A program made the position numbers and the translations under genes. 64,000 bases of DNA, taken from assembly GCF_024435355.1 (NCBI RefSeq), contig NZ_JAMJWG010000008.1, positions 186,001 to 250,000 on the forward strand, read 5' to 3'. This DNA comes from Streptomyces odontomachi. Its GTDB lineage: Bacteria; Actinomycetota; Actinomycetes; Streptomycetales; Streptomycetaceae. Below the pieces are notes generated by a model that was given only the letters and a program-made list of their open reading frames with translations, was not told the origin of the DNA and ran no database searches. Positions within the stretch are counted from its first letter, which is position 1; every line of letters starts with the position of its first letter. Shown here in pieces: positions 19,307 to 28,249 of this stretch.

Positions 19307-19547
19307 CGCCGCACCGGCCCCGTCGCACGGCAGGAGCCCCGCGCCGACCCCCGGGTGGACATCCGCCCGGGACGCGTCGTGACGCGGGGCTCAGTGCTGT
19401 CGAGAGGGGGCATGCGGGCATCCATCCGGCGGGTCTCGTCGGACAGCTGATGTCCTTCGTTCGGATCGTGCCGGGCGCGTCGTGCCGGGCGCACGGGCCC
19501 GGCACGATCGAGACGACGACGAACCGACGACAGACCGACGACAGACC

Positions 19548-21818
19548 CTAGTTCCCGAATCCCCGCGTCGCCGGCTGCTGCGGCGGTCCGACCGTGGCGG
19601 TCGGTGGCACCGTCGGGCTGGTCGGTGGCGTCGACGGTGGTGTGCTGGGCCCGCCGGAGGGCGGCTCGGACGTACCGGTGCCGGGCGGCGGGGTCACCGG
19701 CGGGGCCGACGTCGTCGGCGGTGCGCTGTTCGAGGGTGACTCGCTGGGCGCGGACGTCGTCGGCGCGGGCGGCGGGGAGACCGCCGCGCCCATGTCGGTG
19801 TCCAGGTCGAAGTCGCTGGGCTCGCCCATCACCTTGAACGTGTACGCGGCCCAGATGCGCGCCGGGAAGCTGGCGCCGTCCACCCGGGGCAGCCCGCCGG
19901 CGCCCCGCATCGACACATGGGTGCCGCGCTTGACGACCTTGCCGTCGTCTCCCTTGCGGTCGTGCGCCGCCTCGCCGAACAGGCCGACCGAGGTGACCAG
20001 CTTCGGGGTGAAACCGGAGAACCACGCCGACTTGTTCTCGTCGGAGGTGCCGGTCTTGCCTGCGACGTCCTGCTCGGGGTTGCGCACCGCCGAGCCGGTG
20101 CCGTCGTTCACCACACCGGTGAGCACCGAGGTGACGGAGTCGGCGGCCTGGCGGCTGATGGCCTGGCTGCCGATCGCCTCGGGCAGCTCCACCGGGACTC
20201 CCTCCTGTTCCGCCGACTTCACGATCTGCGGGGTGACCTTCTGGCCGTGGTGGTCGAGCGTGGCGTAGACGCCGGCCATCTCCATCGGGCTGGCACTCAT
20301 CGAGCCGAGGGTCTGCGCGGGGACCACCGGCAGGCCGTCGACGTCCATGCCGAGCGAGCCGGCCGTGTCCATCACCCGGTCCATGCCGACGTCCACGCCC
20401 ATCTGCGCGAAGACGGAGTTGATGGACTTGTTCATGGCCTTCTGGACGGTGACGGGGCCGTAGTCGACGCCGTCCTCGTTCGGCGGCGCGAAGGCCACGT
20501 CGCTGCCGACCACGTGGCGCCTGCTGGTGCCGTCGTAGATGGTGTCGGCGGTGATCGGCTCGCCCTTCTGGGTCTTGGCGCCCCTGTCGAGGGCCGCGGC
20601 GAGGATCACCGGCTTGAAGGTGGAGGCGGGCTGGTAGTCCTTGCGGGTGGCGTTGGAGGTCCAGTGCTCGGTCAGGCCACGGCCGCCGTAGAGCGCGACG
20701 ACGGCACCGGTCTTCGGGTTCACCGAGACGGCGCCGGCCTGCACGTCACCGTCGACCCGGCGGCTCTTGGGGTGCAGCTTGTCGTTGAGCTGCTGCTGGA
20801 CCGCCTTTTCGAGCTGCTGCTGCTTCTTGCGGTCGATGTTCAGCGTGATGGTCCAGCCACCCGCCTTGAACTGCGCCTCGGTGAGGTGCTGGTCCCGCAT
20901 GACCTCGTCCTCGGCGGCCTGTACGAGGTAGCCCTCCTGGCCCTTCAGACCGGCCGCGGGGCGCGGCGAGTGGGGCACCGGGAACTTCAGCGACTGGCGC
21001 TTGCCGGCGTCCAGCCAGTGCTCCTCGACCATGTTGTCCAGGACGTAGTTCCAGCGCTCCTTGGCCAGCTTCTTGCCCGTGTCGCTGGCGATGGCCCAGT
21101 CGTACTGGTTGGGCGCCTGGAGCAGCGCGGCGAGGTAGGCGCCCTGGGCGACGTTCAGGTGGGCGGCGTCCGTGCCGTAGTAGGCCTCGGCGGCGGCCTG
21201 GATGCCGTAGGCGCCCCGCCCGTAGTAGCTGGTGTTGATGTAGCCGGCGAGTATGTCGGGCTTGGACTTCTGGCGGTCGACCTTGAGGGAGATGACCAGT
21301 TCCTTCAGCTTGCGCGTGACGGTCTGGTCCTGGGTCAGGTAGTAGTTCTTGACGTACTGCTGGGTGATCGTCGAGCCACCCTGCTTGCCCTTGCCGGAGA
21401 CCGTGTTCACCAGGCCGCGCAGGGTGCCTTTGAAGTCGACTCCCTGGTCCTGGTAGAAGGACTTGTTCTCGGCGGCGACGAAGGTGTGCTGGACGTCCTT
21501 GGGCACCTCGGAGAGGTCGACGTTCTCGCGGTTGATCTCGCCGGTGCGGGCCAGCACCTTGCCGTCGCTGTACTTGAAGACATTGCTCTGGAGCTGGGCC
21601 TGGGCGTTGCCCTCGGGCACCGGGACCAGCAGGTACAGCGCGATGAAGGCGCCCATGCCGAGCAGGCAGAGCCCGAAGAACGTCCCCAGGACCCGCTTGA
21701 GGGTGAAGATCCGGCGTATGCCGCCTCCGGAGGAGCGGCGCCGCCGCCGTGACGGTGCGGGTGCCGAACGGAAGGCACCGCGGCTCTGCCGTGCTCGTCT
21801 GTCGTCCGCTCGTCCCAT
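19548..21818 (-). CDS. bifunctional penicillin-binding protein (class A, PBP1a type)
   Basis: Cell-wall synthase of 756 residues: cytoplasmic basic N-terminus (RRRRRSSGGGIRRIFTLKR), one membrane anchor (about 48-72), GT51 glycosyltransferase domain (about 90-270, FVAAENKSFYQDQGVDFKG, GGSTITQQYVKN), then the transpeptidase with SxxK in PASTFKPV (near 398), SxN in KSINSVF and KTGTSDENKSAWF (near 586). The C-terminus is a Pro/Ser/Thr-rich tail of about 90 residues, likely spanning the wall. The ATG at 21818 follows GGAG. The 5' leader may be about 240 bases with the operator-like site at 22072. Confidence 0.95.
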   Translation of the reverse strand: MGRADDRRARQSRGAFRSAPAPSRRRRRSSGGGIRRIFTLKRVLGTFFGLCLLGMGAFIALYLLVPVPEGNAQAQLQSNVFKYSDGKVLARTGEINRENVDLSEVPKDVQHTFVAAENKSFYQDQGVDFKGTLRGLVNTVSGKGKQGGSTITQQYVKNYYLTQDQTVTRKLKELVISLKVDRQKSKPDILAGYINTSYYGRGAYGIQAAAEAYYGTDAAHLNVAQGAYLAALLQAPNQYDWAIASDTGKKLAKERWNYVLDNMVEEHWLDAGKRQSLKFPVPHSPRPAAGLKGQEGYLVQAAEDEVMRDQHLTEAQFKAGGWTITLNIDRKKQQQLEKAVQQQLNDKLHPKSRRVDGDVQAGAVSVNPKTGAVVALYGGRGLTEHWTSNATRKDYQPASTFKPVILAAALDRGAKTQKGEPITADTIYDGTSRRHVVGSDVAFAPPNEDGVDYGPVTVQKAMNKSINSVFAQMGVDVGMDRVMDTAGSLGMDVDGLPVVPAQTLGSMSASPMEMAGVYATLDHHGQKVTPQIVKSAEQEGVPVELPEAIGSQAISRQAADSVTSVLTGVVNDGTGSAVRNPEQDVAGKTGTSDENKSAWFSGFTPKLVTSVGLFGEAAHDRKGDDGKVVKRGTHVSMRGAGGLPRVDGASFPARIWAAYTFKVMGEPSDFDLDTDMGAAVSPPPAPTTSAPSESPSNSAPPTTSAPPVTPPPGTGTSEPPSGGPSTPPSTPPTSPTVPPTATVGPPQQPATRGFGN

Positions 21819-22064
21819 GGGTGGGGGGCTCCGCTTCACTCGCTGCTGCACTGCCGCCGTATGCCGGCTCCGTCGAACCGACTTTCGGCCGACTTTGAAA
21901 ACTAACACCACACCTGTGGACAAACGTGCGCCGATCCAGCCTTTCCGGACCCGCGCATCAGCCCGCACCTCGGGGACCCCCGCAATCTTCCACGAGGTTC
22001 CCCATGGAACCGACGCGGGCCGGGTGCGACAGGTTGCCAGGGATGAAGGTAGCGTTATCGCTTC
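21819..22064 (-). other. untranslated leader of the penicillin-binding protein gene
   Basis: With the terminator and promoter-like sequences listed next, this completes a gap of about 370 bases between the PBP gene and the GH59 gene. I see no convincing reading frame and no recognised riboswitch in it. Confidence 0.5.
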
Positions 22065-22095
22065 GTTATAACATTGTTGGGGGACAATGATGTGA
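22065..22095 (-). promoter_or_regulatory. promoter-like region with a palindrome filling a 19-base spacer
   Basis: Read on the minus strand: TCACAT, a 19-base spacer, then TATAAC. Within the spacer is the perfect palindrome CATTGT-N6-ACAATG (22072-22089). A long spacer carrying an inverted repeat is the hallmark of MerR-regulated promoters; no merR-like gene is nearby. The region drives toward the PBP gene and is unusually AT-rich. Confidence 0.45.
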
Positions 22096-22136
22096 AATGG
22101 TGCATCTTCGCAGCAGCACCCTTCCCCGTTCGGCCC

Positions 22137-22168
22137 GGCGGGGCACACCGTTCGAAGTGTGCCCCGCC
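22137..22168 (-). terminator. hairpin terminator after the GH59 gene
   Basis: Perfect 12-bp stem GGCGGGGCACAC / GTGTGCCCCGCC with an 8-base loop, 20 bases beyond the GH59 stop codon. Confidence 0.85.
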
Positions 22169-22188
22169 GCGGTGTCGTGTGACCGTCG

Positions 22189-25137
22189 TCATGCGAGACG
22201 GTGCACCGTGATCTCCGCGACACTGGCCACGTCCCGCACCCCCGCCGTCACCCGCAACCGCACGTATCGCGCGTCGACGACGGGCCAGGTCACCGTCTTG
22301 GCAGTGGACGTCGCCGCCCAGGTGCCCGCGGCGACCTTGCGGTAACCCGTTCCGTCCACGCTGGTCCAGATCTCGTAACCGCTGACGTATCCGCCCTCGT
22401 TGCCGTCCTGCCGCGGTGTCTGCGTCAGTTCCAGCACGGGCTGGCTGCTGCCCAGGTCGAGGGTCAGGTCCTGGGGCAGCGGCAGCTTCGGGTCGTACTG
22501 GGAGTGCCAGAAGGTGCCGGTGGAGCCGTCGACGGCCTGGCCCGCCGGGTATCCCGACTGGGCGCTGCTGGCGGTGGCCGTCATGGTCGTACGGTCCACC
22601 GGGACGATGCTCGAGCTGGTGGGGATCGGTGACGTGGCCACGCCCAACTCTCCGACCGACGCGTTGCCGTTGTCCCCCGCGTCAGCGCGCAACCGCACGT
22701 AGCGTGCGGCTCTCGGCGTGAAGGGGAGGGCCTTGGTGCCGGTGCCGAGTGGCAGGCTTCCGCTGTCCGCCTCGGTGAAGTTGGTCCCGTCGGTGCTGGT
22801 CAGCACCGTGTACTTGGTGATCATGCCGTTGCTGCCGCCGTCCAGCCGTGGCTGGTAGGTGATGCCGTGCACGGTCCGTGTCTGGCCGAGGTCGACGGTG
22901 AGGCTCTGTGGCAGCGCCGCGTCGAACGCGGAGTGCCAGTAGGTCTCCGGCCGGCCGTCCACCGCGCGACCGGCGGGGAAGCTGTAGCCGTGGTAGTTCG
23001 CCGCGTGCTCGCTCGTCGCGACGGCCGACATGCTCTCCGCCGGCACGAAGGAGGGCGCCGGGAGCGTCGGTGTCACCCTGATGTTGTCGAACTGCGCGCG
23101 CTCCCACTTGTCGGCGTCGGAGCGGTCCCGCACACCGAAGGCGACCTGGCCGGTCCTGCGGTAGTACTCGTGCGCGGTACCGACCGTCTTCCCGTCGATG
23201 ACCACGGTGATCAGCTGGGCCTGGAAGCTGAGGTCGACATGGTGCCAGGTGTCGGATGCGAAGGGGACGGTGCCGGACGCGAGCAGCTTGTCGGCGCCGG
23301 TGCCCGAGCCGGCGAAGTCCTTCACCTCCTCGCCGTACAGCCGCCAGCTGCCGTCCTTGGAGATCTCCAGCCGGTCGTCCGAGATCTCGCCCTTGAAGCC
23401 GGCCTGGGTGGTCAGGCGGCCCGTCAGGTGCACGGTTTCCGCCTGGTCGGGCAGCACGTCCGCGCTGACGGTGTAGTCGCCCCACCACCGTGGATCGCCG
23501 ACCATCGTGTCCGGGCCCAGCGCCCGGCCACCGCCCGCCGTCCACCCGACCGGCAGGGTGGTGACCTGCTGGCCGTAGCACATGCCGCTCCGCCCGCCGC
23601 GGCACGGCTCGGTGGCGAAGCCGCCGTTGAGGTCGGAGAAGTAGCGGGCCAGCCGGTCGGCGTCGTAGCCCTCGAAGTCCTCGGCGAAGGGCAGGGCCAG
23701 CGTGTCGCTCACCGTGCCGGTGGGCACGGCCGTGCCCTTGCCGCCGCTGGTCGTCGAGAAGGTGTACAGGTGGCCGGGTTGCAGCGTGGCCGTGAAGACG
23801 CCGTCCGTCGCCTCGAGGTCCCCGGTGTGCACGAAGTGGCGGGCGTGGTCGTGCGAGGACATGTCGGTGTCCCACACCTGCACGCGCCCGCTCGAAAGGC
23901 CGCCCTGCGGCTTGAGGTGCACCGTGACCGGGGCCGAGGCGTCGATCGTCTCGGCGACCGTGCTCCAGTCGCCGGTCGTGGGCGAGCGCAGGGAGACGTA
24001 CGTGCCGCCGCCGTCGCCGGGCAGCCGGCCGCTGGCGGTGTCCAGGTACCGCCAGCCCGGTGCGGTGAACTGCGCGGTGTGCGCCATCGCCCAGATGCTG
24101 GTGTCGATGTCGTAGTAGCCGGACCAAGGACGGTCGGCGAGGGCCAGGCCGGTGTCGGCCAGGTTCACGTTGCCCAGCCAGCTGGCGCTCAGGCTCCAGG
24201 TGATGTGCCCGGTGATCCGGCCGTCGATGTACTGCCGGTTGAGCGCCCGGGCCAGCGGCCTGCCCCCGACGTCATGCGCCTGCGAGCTCATCTCGCTCGC
24301 CCACAGCGGCTTGTTCAGGTCCTTCGCGGCCTGCGGCGGCAGGTAGGGGCAGGTGATCTGCTCGGTGCGGGCGTCGCACGGGTTGTGCATGCCGACGACG
24401 TCGACGGCGGCACGGAAACCGGCGTCCGCGGTGAGGTCGTCCACCACGTCCCAGTTCTCCCACTGGTCGGCCGCGACCAGCTTGATGTCCGGGAACGCGG
24501 ACGTGGCCAGCGCCTTCTTGAAGTCCTTGAACCACTGGACGTTCCCCGGGTGCTCGTTCCAGCCGCCGATGTAGTCGATGGTCAGCCCGTGCTGCTTCGC
24601 GCAGTCGAGCCAGGACGTGAGGTACGTGATGTACTGCGGTGTCCACGGCGTGTGGTCGGAGGTGCCGGTCCAGCCCGCCGAGCCCCAGGCCAACGCGGAG
24701 AGCCGGATGTCCGGGTTGCGCGCCTTCGCCTGCTCCATCAGCCACCATTCGTAGCCACGGTCGCAGTCGACCTCCGTGGACGTGCGCTGGTGGGAGGGCT
24801 CCGATCCGGACGTGGAGTCGGTGTCACCGCCGATCTCCACCTTGAGGATCTGGAGAGCGGCTCCGTAGTCCGGCTTGAAGAGGTAGTCGAGGACCTGGCC
24901 ACGGGCCGGCTCGGGATAGTCGAACAGCAGCCGGCTCGTCCCCCCGGCGCTGATGGCGCCGACCCCGTCGAAGGTACGTCCCGGGCTGGTGCCGTCCACG
25001 GTGACGGTCGTCTCGGCCGCCGCTTCCTGCTGCCCCGCGCCGAACGCGGGCACGGCGATCAGCCCTGCCAGCAGCAGCCCCGTGGCCATGGCCCCGGCCA
25101 TGGCGCGCCGCAGCCGGCGCCCCCATCTGTCTCTCAT
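22189..25137 (-). CDS. secreted GH59 glycosidase (galactocerebrosidase-like) with lectin-like and two F5/8C modules
   Basis: Extracellular retaining glycosidase of 982 residues. It has a twin-Arg-like or Sec signal peptide (RRLRRAMAGAMATGLLLAG, cleavage near 40) and a GH59 barrel (about 50-330) with the galactosylceramidase hallmarks DGVGAISAGGTSRLLFDYPE, KVEIGGDTDSTSGSEPSH and EWWLMEQAKARNP. Predicted acid/base Glu195 is in GGWNEHPG and nucleophile Glu282 in LWASEMSS. A beta-sandwich and laminin-G-like region (about 500-670) follows, then two discoidin/F5-8C (CBM32-like) domains (about 680-830 and 845-982). The start at 25137 follows AAGGGGAT. Animal homologues hydrolyse galactosylceramide; a bacterial enzyme could act on beta-galactosides of glycolipids or polysaccharide. 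Confidence 0.88.
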   Translation of the reverse strand: MRDRWGRRLRRAMAGAMATGLLLAGLIAVPAFGAGQQEAAAETTVTVDGTSPGRTFDGVGAISAGGTSRLLFDYPEPARGQVLDYLFKPDYGAALQILKVEIGGDTDSTSGSEPSHQRTSTEVDCDRGYEWWLMEQAKARNPDIRLSALAWGSAGWTGTSDHTPWTPQYITYLTSWLDCAKQHGLTIDYIGGWNEHPGNVQWFKDFKKALATSAFPDIKLVAADQWENWDVVDDLTADAGFRAAVDVVGMHNPCDARTEQITCPYLPPQAAKDLNKPLWASEMSSQAHDVGGRPLARALNRQYIDGRITGHITWSLSASWLGNVNLADTGLALADRPWSGYYDIDTSIWAMAHTAQFTAPGWRYLDTASGRLPGDGGGTYVSLRSPTTGDWSTVAETIDASAPVTVHLKPQGGLSSGRVQVWDTDMSSHDHARHFVHTGDLEATDGVFTATLQPGHLYTFSTTSGGKGTAVPTGTVSDTLALPFAEDFEGYDADRLARYFSDLNGGFATEPCRGGRSGMCYGQQVTTLPVGWTAGGGRALGPDTMVGDPRWWGDYTVSADVLPDQAETVHLTGRLTTQAGFKGEISDDRLEISKDGSWRLYGEEVKDFAGSGTGADKLLASGTVPFASDTWHHVDLSFQAQLITVVIDGKTVGTAHEYYRRTGQVAFGVRDRSDADKWERAQFDNIRVTPTLPAPSFVPAESMSAVATSEHAANYHGYSFPAGRAVDGRPETYWHSAFDAALPQSLTVDLGQTRTVHGITYQPRLDGGSNGMITKYTVLTSTDGTNFTEADSGSLPLGTGTKALPFTPRAARYVRLRADAGDNGNASVGELGVATSPIPTSSSIVPVDRTTMTATASSAQSGYPAGQAVDGSTGTFWHSQYDPKLPLPQDLTLDLGSSQPVLELTQTPRQDGNEGGYVSGYEIWTSVDGTGYRKVAAGTWAATSTAKTVTWPVVDARYVRLRVTAGVRDVASVAEITVHRLA

Positions 25138-25221
25138 GCGGATCCCCTTGTCCCTCTGTCCCGCTGTCCCTCGCACACGGCAGGTCCCGGCGTGCGCATG
25201 TGTTTTGTCACGAGCATGGCG

Positions 25222-25251
25222 AATCTAGAGAGCACAAAATCGATCACACAA
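25222..25251 (-). promoter_or_regulatory. candidate vegetative promoter for the GH59 gene
   Basis: On the minus strand TTGTGT (25246-25251) and TAGATT (25222-25227) are separated by 18 bases, close to the principal sigma consensus. The leader is about 78 bases. Confidence 0.6.
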
Positions 25252-25265
25252 GGCCAGAAGGGATA

Positions 25266-25285
25266 CGTGACCAGAAGGGGTCACG
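25266..25285. promoter_or_regulatory. palindrome upstream of the GH59 promoter
   Basis: CGTGACC-N6-GGTCACG, perfect 7-base arms, 15 bases upstream of the -35 of the GH59 promoter. It suits a dimeric activator or repressor site. No regulator gene is adjacent. Confidence 0.45.
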
Positions 25286-25434
25286 GAGCGGGGCCGATGG
25301 GTCAGGGCGGGGCAGGTCGCCCCTCCGGGCGGGACGGGTCACCCCTCCGGGCAGGGCGGGATCGCCGGCCGCGGGGAAGGCGTCGAGCGGGGGAGGGCGC
25401 CGAGGCCTACGCCCGGCCGACTATAAACCCTACG

Positions 25435-25451
25435 TATACATCATGTGTATA
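25435..25451. promoter_or_regulatory. PadR-type operator, upstream copy
   Basis: TATACA-N5-TGTATA, identical arms to the operator at 28225 and embedded in the same flanks (ACG before, GTGCG after). It ends 8 bases before the ATG of the padR remnant. The TATAGT hexamer overlapping its right arm can serve as -10 for a leaderless transcript. Confidence 0.75.
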
Positions 25452-25459
25452 GTGCGTCC

Positions 25460-25564
25460 ATGCCCCTTGGTCACACCCCTTGCGGCTCCCCGGAAGCCGA
25501 TCAGCGCCTGTACGAACCGAGCCCTTCCCGCCCGGCCGGGCCGACCCGGGAGGTGTACTCATGA
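25460..25564 (+). pseudogene. 34-codon remnant of a padR gene, coupled to the permease
   Basis: Opens ATGCCCCTTGGTCACACCCC, closely matching the first 40 bases of the intact padR at 28250 (MPLGHT versus MSIGHT), then diverges and runs to a TGA that overlaps the permease ATG by 4 bases (ATGA). The rest of padR and an ATPase gene are missing by comparison with the downstream copy. It may now work as a translated leader that couples initiation of the permease. Confidence 0.6.
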
Positions 25565-27927
25565 CCGCTCCCGACGGCACCCCGCCCACCGCACACCGCC
25601 GCGCCGCAGCGCACACCTGGGTGCGGGACCTGGCCATGGGAGCGCGGTTCGCCGCCGAGGGCGGCCGGGAGAGCTGGGTGCGCACCCTGCTCACCGCCGT
25701 CGGCGTGGGCCTCGGCGTGGCGGTGCTGCTGGTCGCCGCAGCCGTCCCGGGTGCACTGGGCCGCCAGGACGCCCGCAAGGAGGCCCGCGAGAACGCGTGG
25801 ACCAGCGACACGCTCCTCAAGAAGGCGGACGACACCCTGCTGTTCGCGGCCAACGACACCACCTACCGCGATCAGGACATCCGCGGGCGCCTGGTGCGGC
25901 CGGAGGGACCTGAGGCACCGCTGCCGCCGGGGGTGGCGGCCTATCCGGAACCGGGCGAGATGCTGGTCTCCCCCGCACTGAGGAAGCTGCTGGCGTCCGA
26001 CGAGAGCGCGCTGCTGCGCGAGCGGCTGCCGTTCCGGATCGTCGGCACCATCGGCGACGAGGGCCTCGCCGGCCCCGGCGAGCTGACCTACCTCGCGGGG
26101 GCGCACCTGAGCATCGGCGACGCGTCGTCGGGCGTCCAGCGGATCAACGCCTACAGCACGCCCGCGCCGAGCCGGGACCTCGATCCGGTGCTGTTGCTGC
26201 TGGTGCTGATCGTGATCGTGGTGCTGCTGATGCCAGTCGGTGTCTTCATCGCGGCGGCGGTGCGGTTCGGCGGCGAGCGACGCGACCGCAGGCTGGCGGC
26301 GCTCCGGCTGATCGGCGCCGACGGGCCCATGGCGCGGCGGATCGCGGCCGGTGAGGCCATGGCCGGGGCCGCGCTCGGACTGCTCTTCGGTGCCGGTCTC
26401 TTCGTGATCGCGCGTCAGCTGGCGTCGCACGTCACGCTGTTCGGCAACAGCTTCTTCCCCTCCGACCTGACGCCGTCCCCGGGCCTGTCCGCGATGATCG
26501 CGTGCGCGGTGCCGGCGGCGGCGGTCGGGGTGACGATGGTCGCGCTGCGCGGCGTGGTGATCGAGCCGCTCGGCGTGGTCCGCGCTACCCGGCCGACCCG
26601 GCGCCGCCTGTGGTGGCGGCTGCTGCTGCCGCTGGGCGGCGTGGCCATGCTCTACGCGACGATCGGCCGGGTCGACAGCACCGACCCCCTCTACCAGTGG
26701 CTGGTCATCGGTGGCACCGTCCTCCTGCTGGCCGGCGTCACCGTCCTGCTGCCGTGGGCCGTGGAGACGGTGGTCGCCCGGCTGGGCGGCGGCCCGGTCT
26801 CCTGGCAGCTGGCCGTGCGCAGGCTCCAGTTGAGCAGCGGCACCGCCGCCCGGATGGTCAACGGCATCGCGGTCGCGGTGGCCGGAGCGATCGCCCTCCA
26901 GATGCTGTTCACCGGGGTCGCGGGCAGCTACACCACGGCCACGGACAACGACCTGAGCCGCGCCCGGCTGGCGGTGTCCCTGCCGGTCGGTGCCCCGTCC
27001 GCACCCATCGAGCGGGCACTGCGGAAGACCGACGGGGTGCGGCACACCATCGCCTTGGGCGAGGTCTCGCTGGGCGAGCGGGCCGAGAACCCGGACGCCT
27101 ACACGTCCCTCACGGTCGGCAGTTGCGCCGCCCTGCGCGAGACGGCCCAGCTGCCCGAGTGCCACGAAGGCGACGGCTTCGTCATCGCGGGCACGCCCTC
27201 CGACGGGGCCACGGGCCGGGTGGCCAGGCCCGGCCGGACGATGTACGCGGACCCCACGGCCGACGGCATTCCGGGTCGGGAGATCCCCTGGCGGCTGCCG
27301 CGGGTCCTGCGGAAGGCCGAGAGCCGCACGGACCCGATGGGCGCGGTACGCGACGGTGTCCTCGTCACCCCTTCCGCACTGCCCGCGCAGCTGCTGGACG
27401 CCGTCACGAGCCACGTCTACGTGCGGGTCGACCCGTCGGCTCCGGACGTCGACGACCGGGTACGCACCGTCGCCGCGCAGGCCGGCCCGCTGGCCCAGGT
27501 CGACACGCTGGAGGCCCATCACCAGTCGGGGCAGTTCGCGTCGATCCGCACCGGCCTCCTCGCAGGGGCCACCTGCGTACTCGCCCTGATCGGCGCGAGC
27601 ATGCTGGTCACCCAGCTGGAGCAGCTGCGCGAACGCAGAAAGCTGCTGTCCGCGCTGGTCGCCTTCGGCACCCGGCGCCGCACCCTGAGCCTGTCCGTCC
27701 TGTGGCAGACCGCCATCCCCGTCGCCCTGGGCCTCCTGCTGGCCTCGGTGGTGGGCCTGACGCTCGGCGGGATCCTGCTCAAGACGGCGGAAGAGCCGAT
27801 CTCCCCGGACTGGTCGGGCCTGGCGACCATGACGGCGGCGGGCGCCGCCCTCGTCCTGGCGGTGACGGCCTTGGCGATGCCGCTGCTGGTGCGGCTGATG
27901 CGGCCGGACGGACTGCGCGCGGAGTAG
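25561..27927 (+). CDS. FtsX-type ABC transporter permease, copy 1 (no ATPase of its own)
   Basis: 788-residue MacB/FtsX-type permease: one N-terminal membrane segment (about 45-65), an extracytoplasmic domain, four or more segments in the middle (around 220-245, 275-300, 320-345, 380-430) and a C-terminal FtsX domain with LEQLRERRKLLSALVAFGTR near 700. GGAGG precedes the ATG at 25561. It is a close paralogue of the permease at 29457; long nucleotide tracts are identical, for example around 27646-27720. It probably uses the ATPase at 28771. Substrate unknown; such loci often export peptides or drugs. Confidence 0.88.
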   Translation: MTAPDGTPPTAHRRAAAHTWVRDLAMGARFAAEGGRESWVRTLLTAVGVGLGVAVLLVAAAVPGALGRQDARKEARENAWTSDTLLKKADDTLLFAANDTTYRDQDIRGRLVRPEGPEAPLPPGVAAYPEPGEMLVSPALRKLLASDESALLRERLPFRIVGTIGDEGLAGPGELTYLAGAHLSIGDASSGVQRINAYSTPAPSRDLDPVLLLLVLIVIVVLLMPVGVFIAAAVRFGGERRDRRLAALRLIGADGPMARRIAAGEAMAGAALGLLFGAGLFVIARQLASHVTLFGNSFFPSDLTPSPGLSAMIACAVPAAAVGVTMVALRGVVIEPLGVVRATRPTRRRLWWRLLLPLGGVAMLYATIGRVDSTDPLYQWLVIGGTVLLLAGVTVLLPWAVETVVARLGGGPVSWQLAVRRLQLSSGTAARMVNGIAVAVAGAIALQMLFTGVAGSYTTATDNDLSRARLAVSLPVGAPSAPIERALRKTDGVRHTIALGEVSLGERAENPDAYTSLTVGSCAALRETAQLPECHEGDGFVIAGTPSDGATGRVARPGRTMYADPTADGIPGREIPWRLPRVLRKAESRTDPMGAVRDGVLVTPSALPAQLLDAVTSHVYVRVDPSAPDVDDRVRTVAAQAGPLAQVDTLEAHHQSGQFASIRTGLLAGATCVLALIGASMLVTQLEQLRERRKLLSALVAFGTRRRTLSLSVLWQTAIPVALGLLLASVVGLTLGGILLKTAEEPISPDWSGLATMTAAGAALVLAVTALAMPLLVRLMRPDGLRAE

Positions 27928-28039
27928 CGGTGGCGCCGGTGGCGCGTGGCAGCGGCGCTCCGATCCCCCGCGCCGTTTCGCGCCCGCGGTTCAGCGGGGT
28001 CGGCTGTGGCTGGGGTTGCCTTCTGCTTCGTTGTGGGTC

Positions 28040-28143
28040 GGGGGCGTGGGGGATGTCGTGCTCGGCCGGCGCGATTGCCGTACGTCCGGCAGGTTCACCG
28101 GCACTCGGCGGCGGTCCGGCGCGCGCACATCCCCCACGCCCCC
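28040..28143. repeat. long inverted repeat upstream of padR
   Basis: Perfect 17-base arms GGGGGCGTGGGGGATGT (28040-28056) and its complement (28127-28143) enclose about 70 bases. It lies in the 322-base gap between permease copy 1 and padR and could terminate the upstream transcript. No gene is seen in this gap. Confidence 0.7.
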
Positions 28144-28224
28144 TTCCGTCCCGTACGCGCCTGCACCCCGTTGGGCGCCCTGGTGTGCAGTGGGGCGACG
28201 TCCCGGACGCCTATACACCCCACG

Positions 28225-28241
28225 TATACATCGCGTGTATA
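28225..28241. promoter_or_regulatory. PadR-type operator, downstream copy
   Basis: TATACA-TCGCG-TGTATA, perfect arms, overlapping the probable -10 (TATAGT, 28238-28243). Only 6 bases separate that -10 from the ATG at 28250, so the padR transcript is probably leaderless and autorepressed. Confidence 0.75.
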
Positions 28242-28249
28242 GTGCGCTC

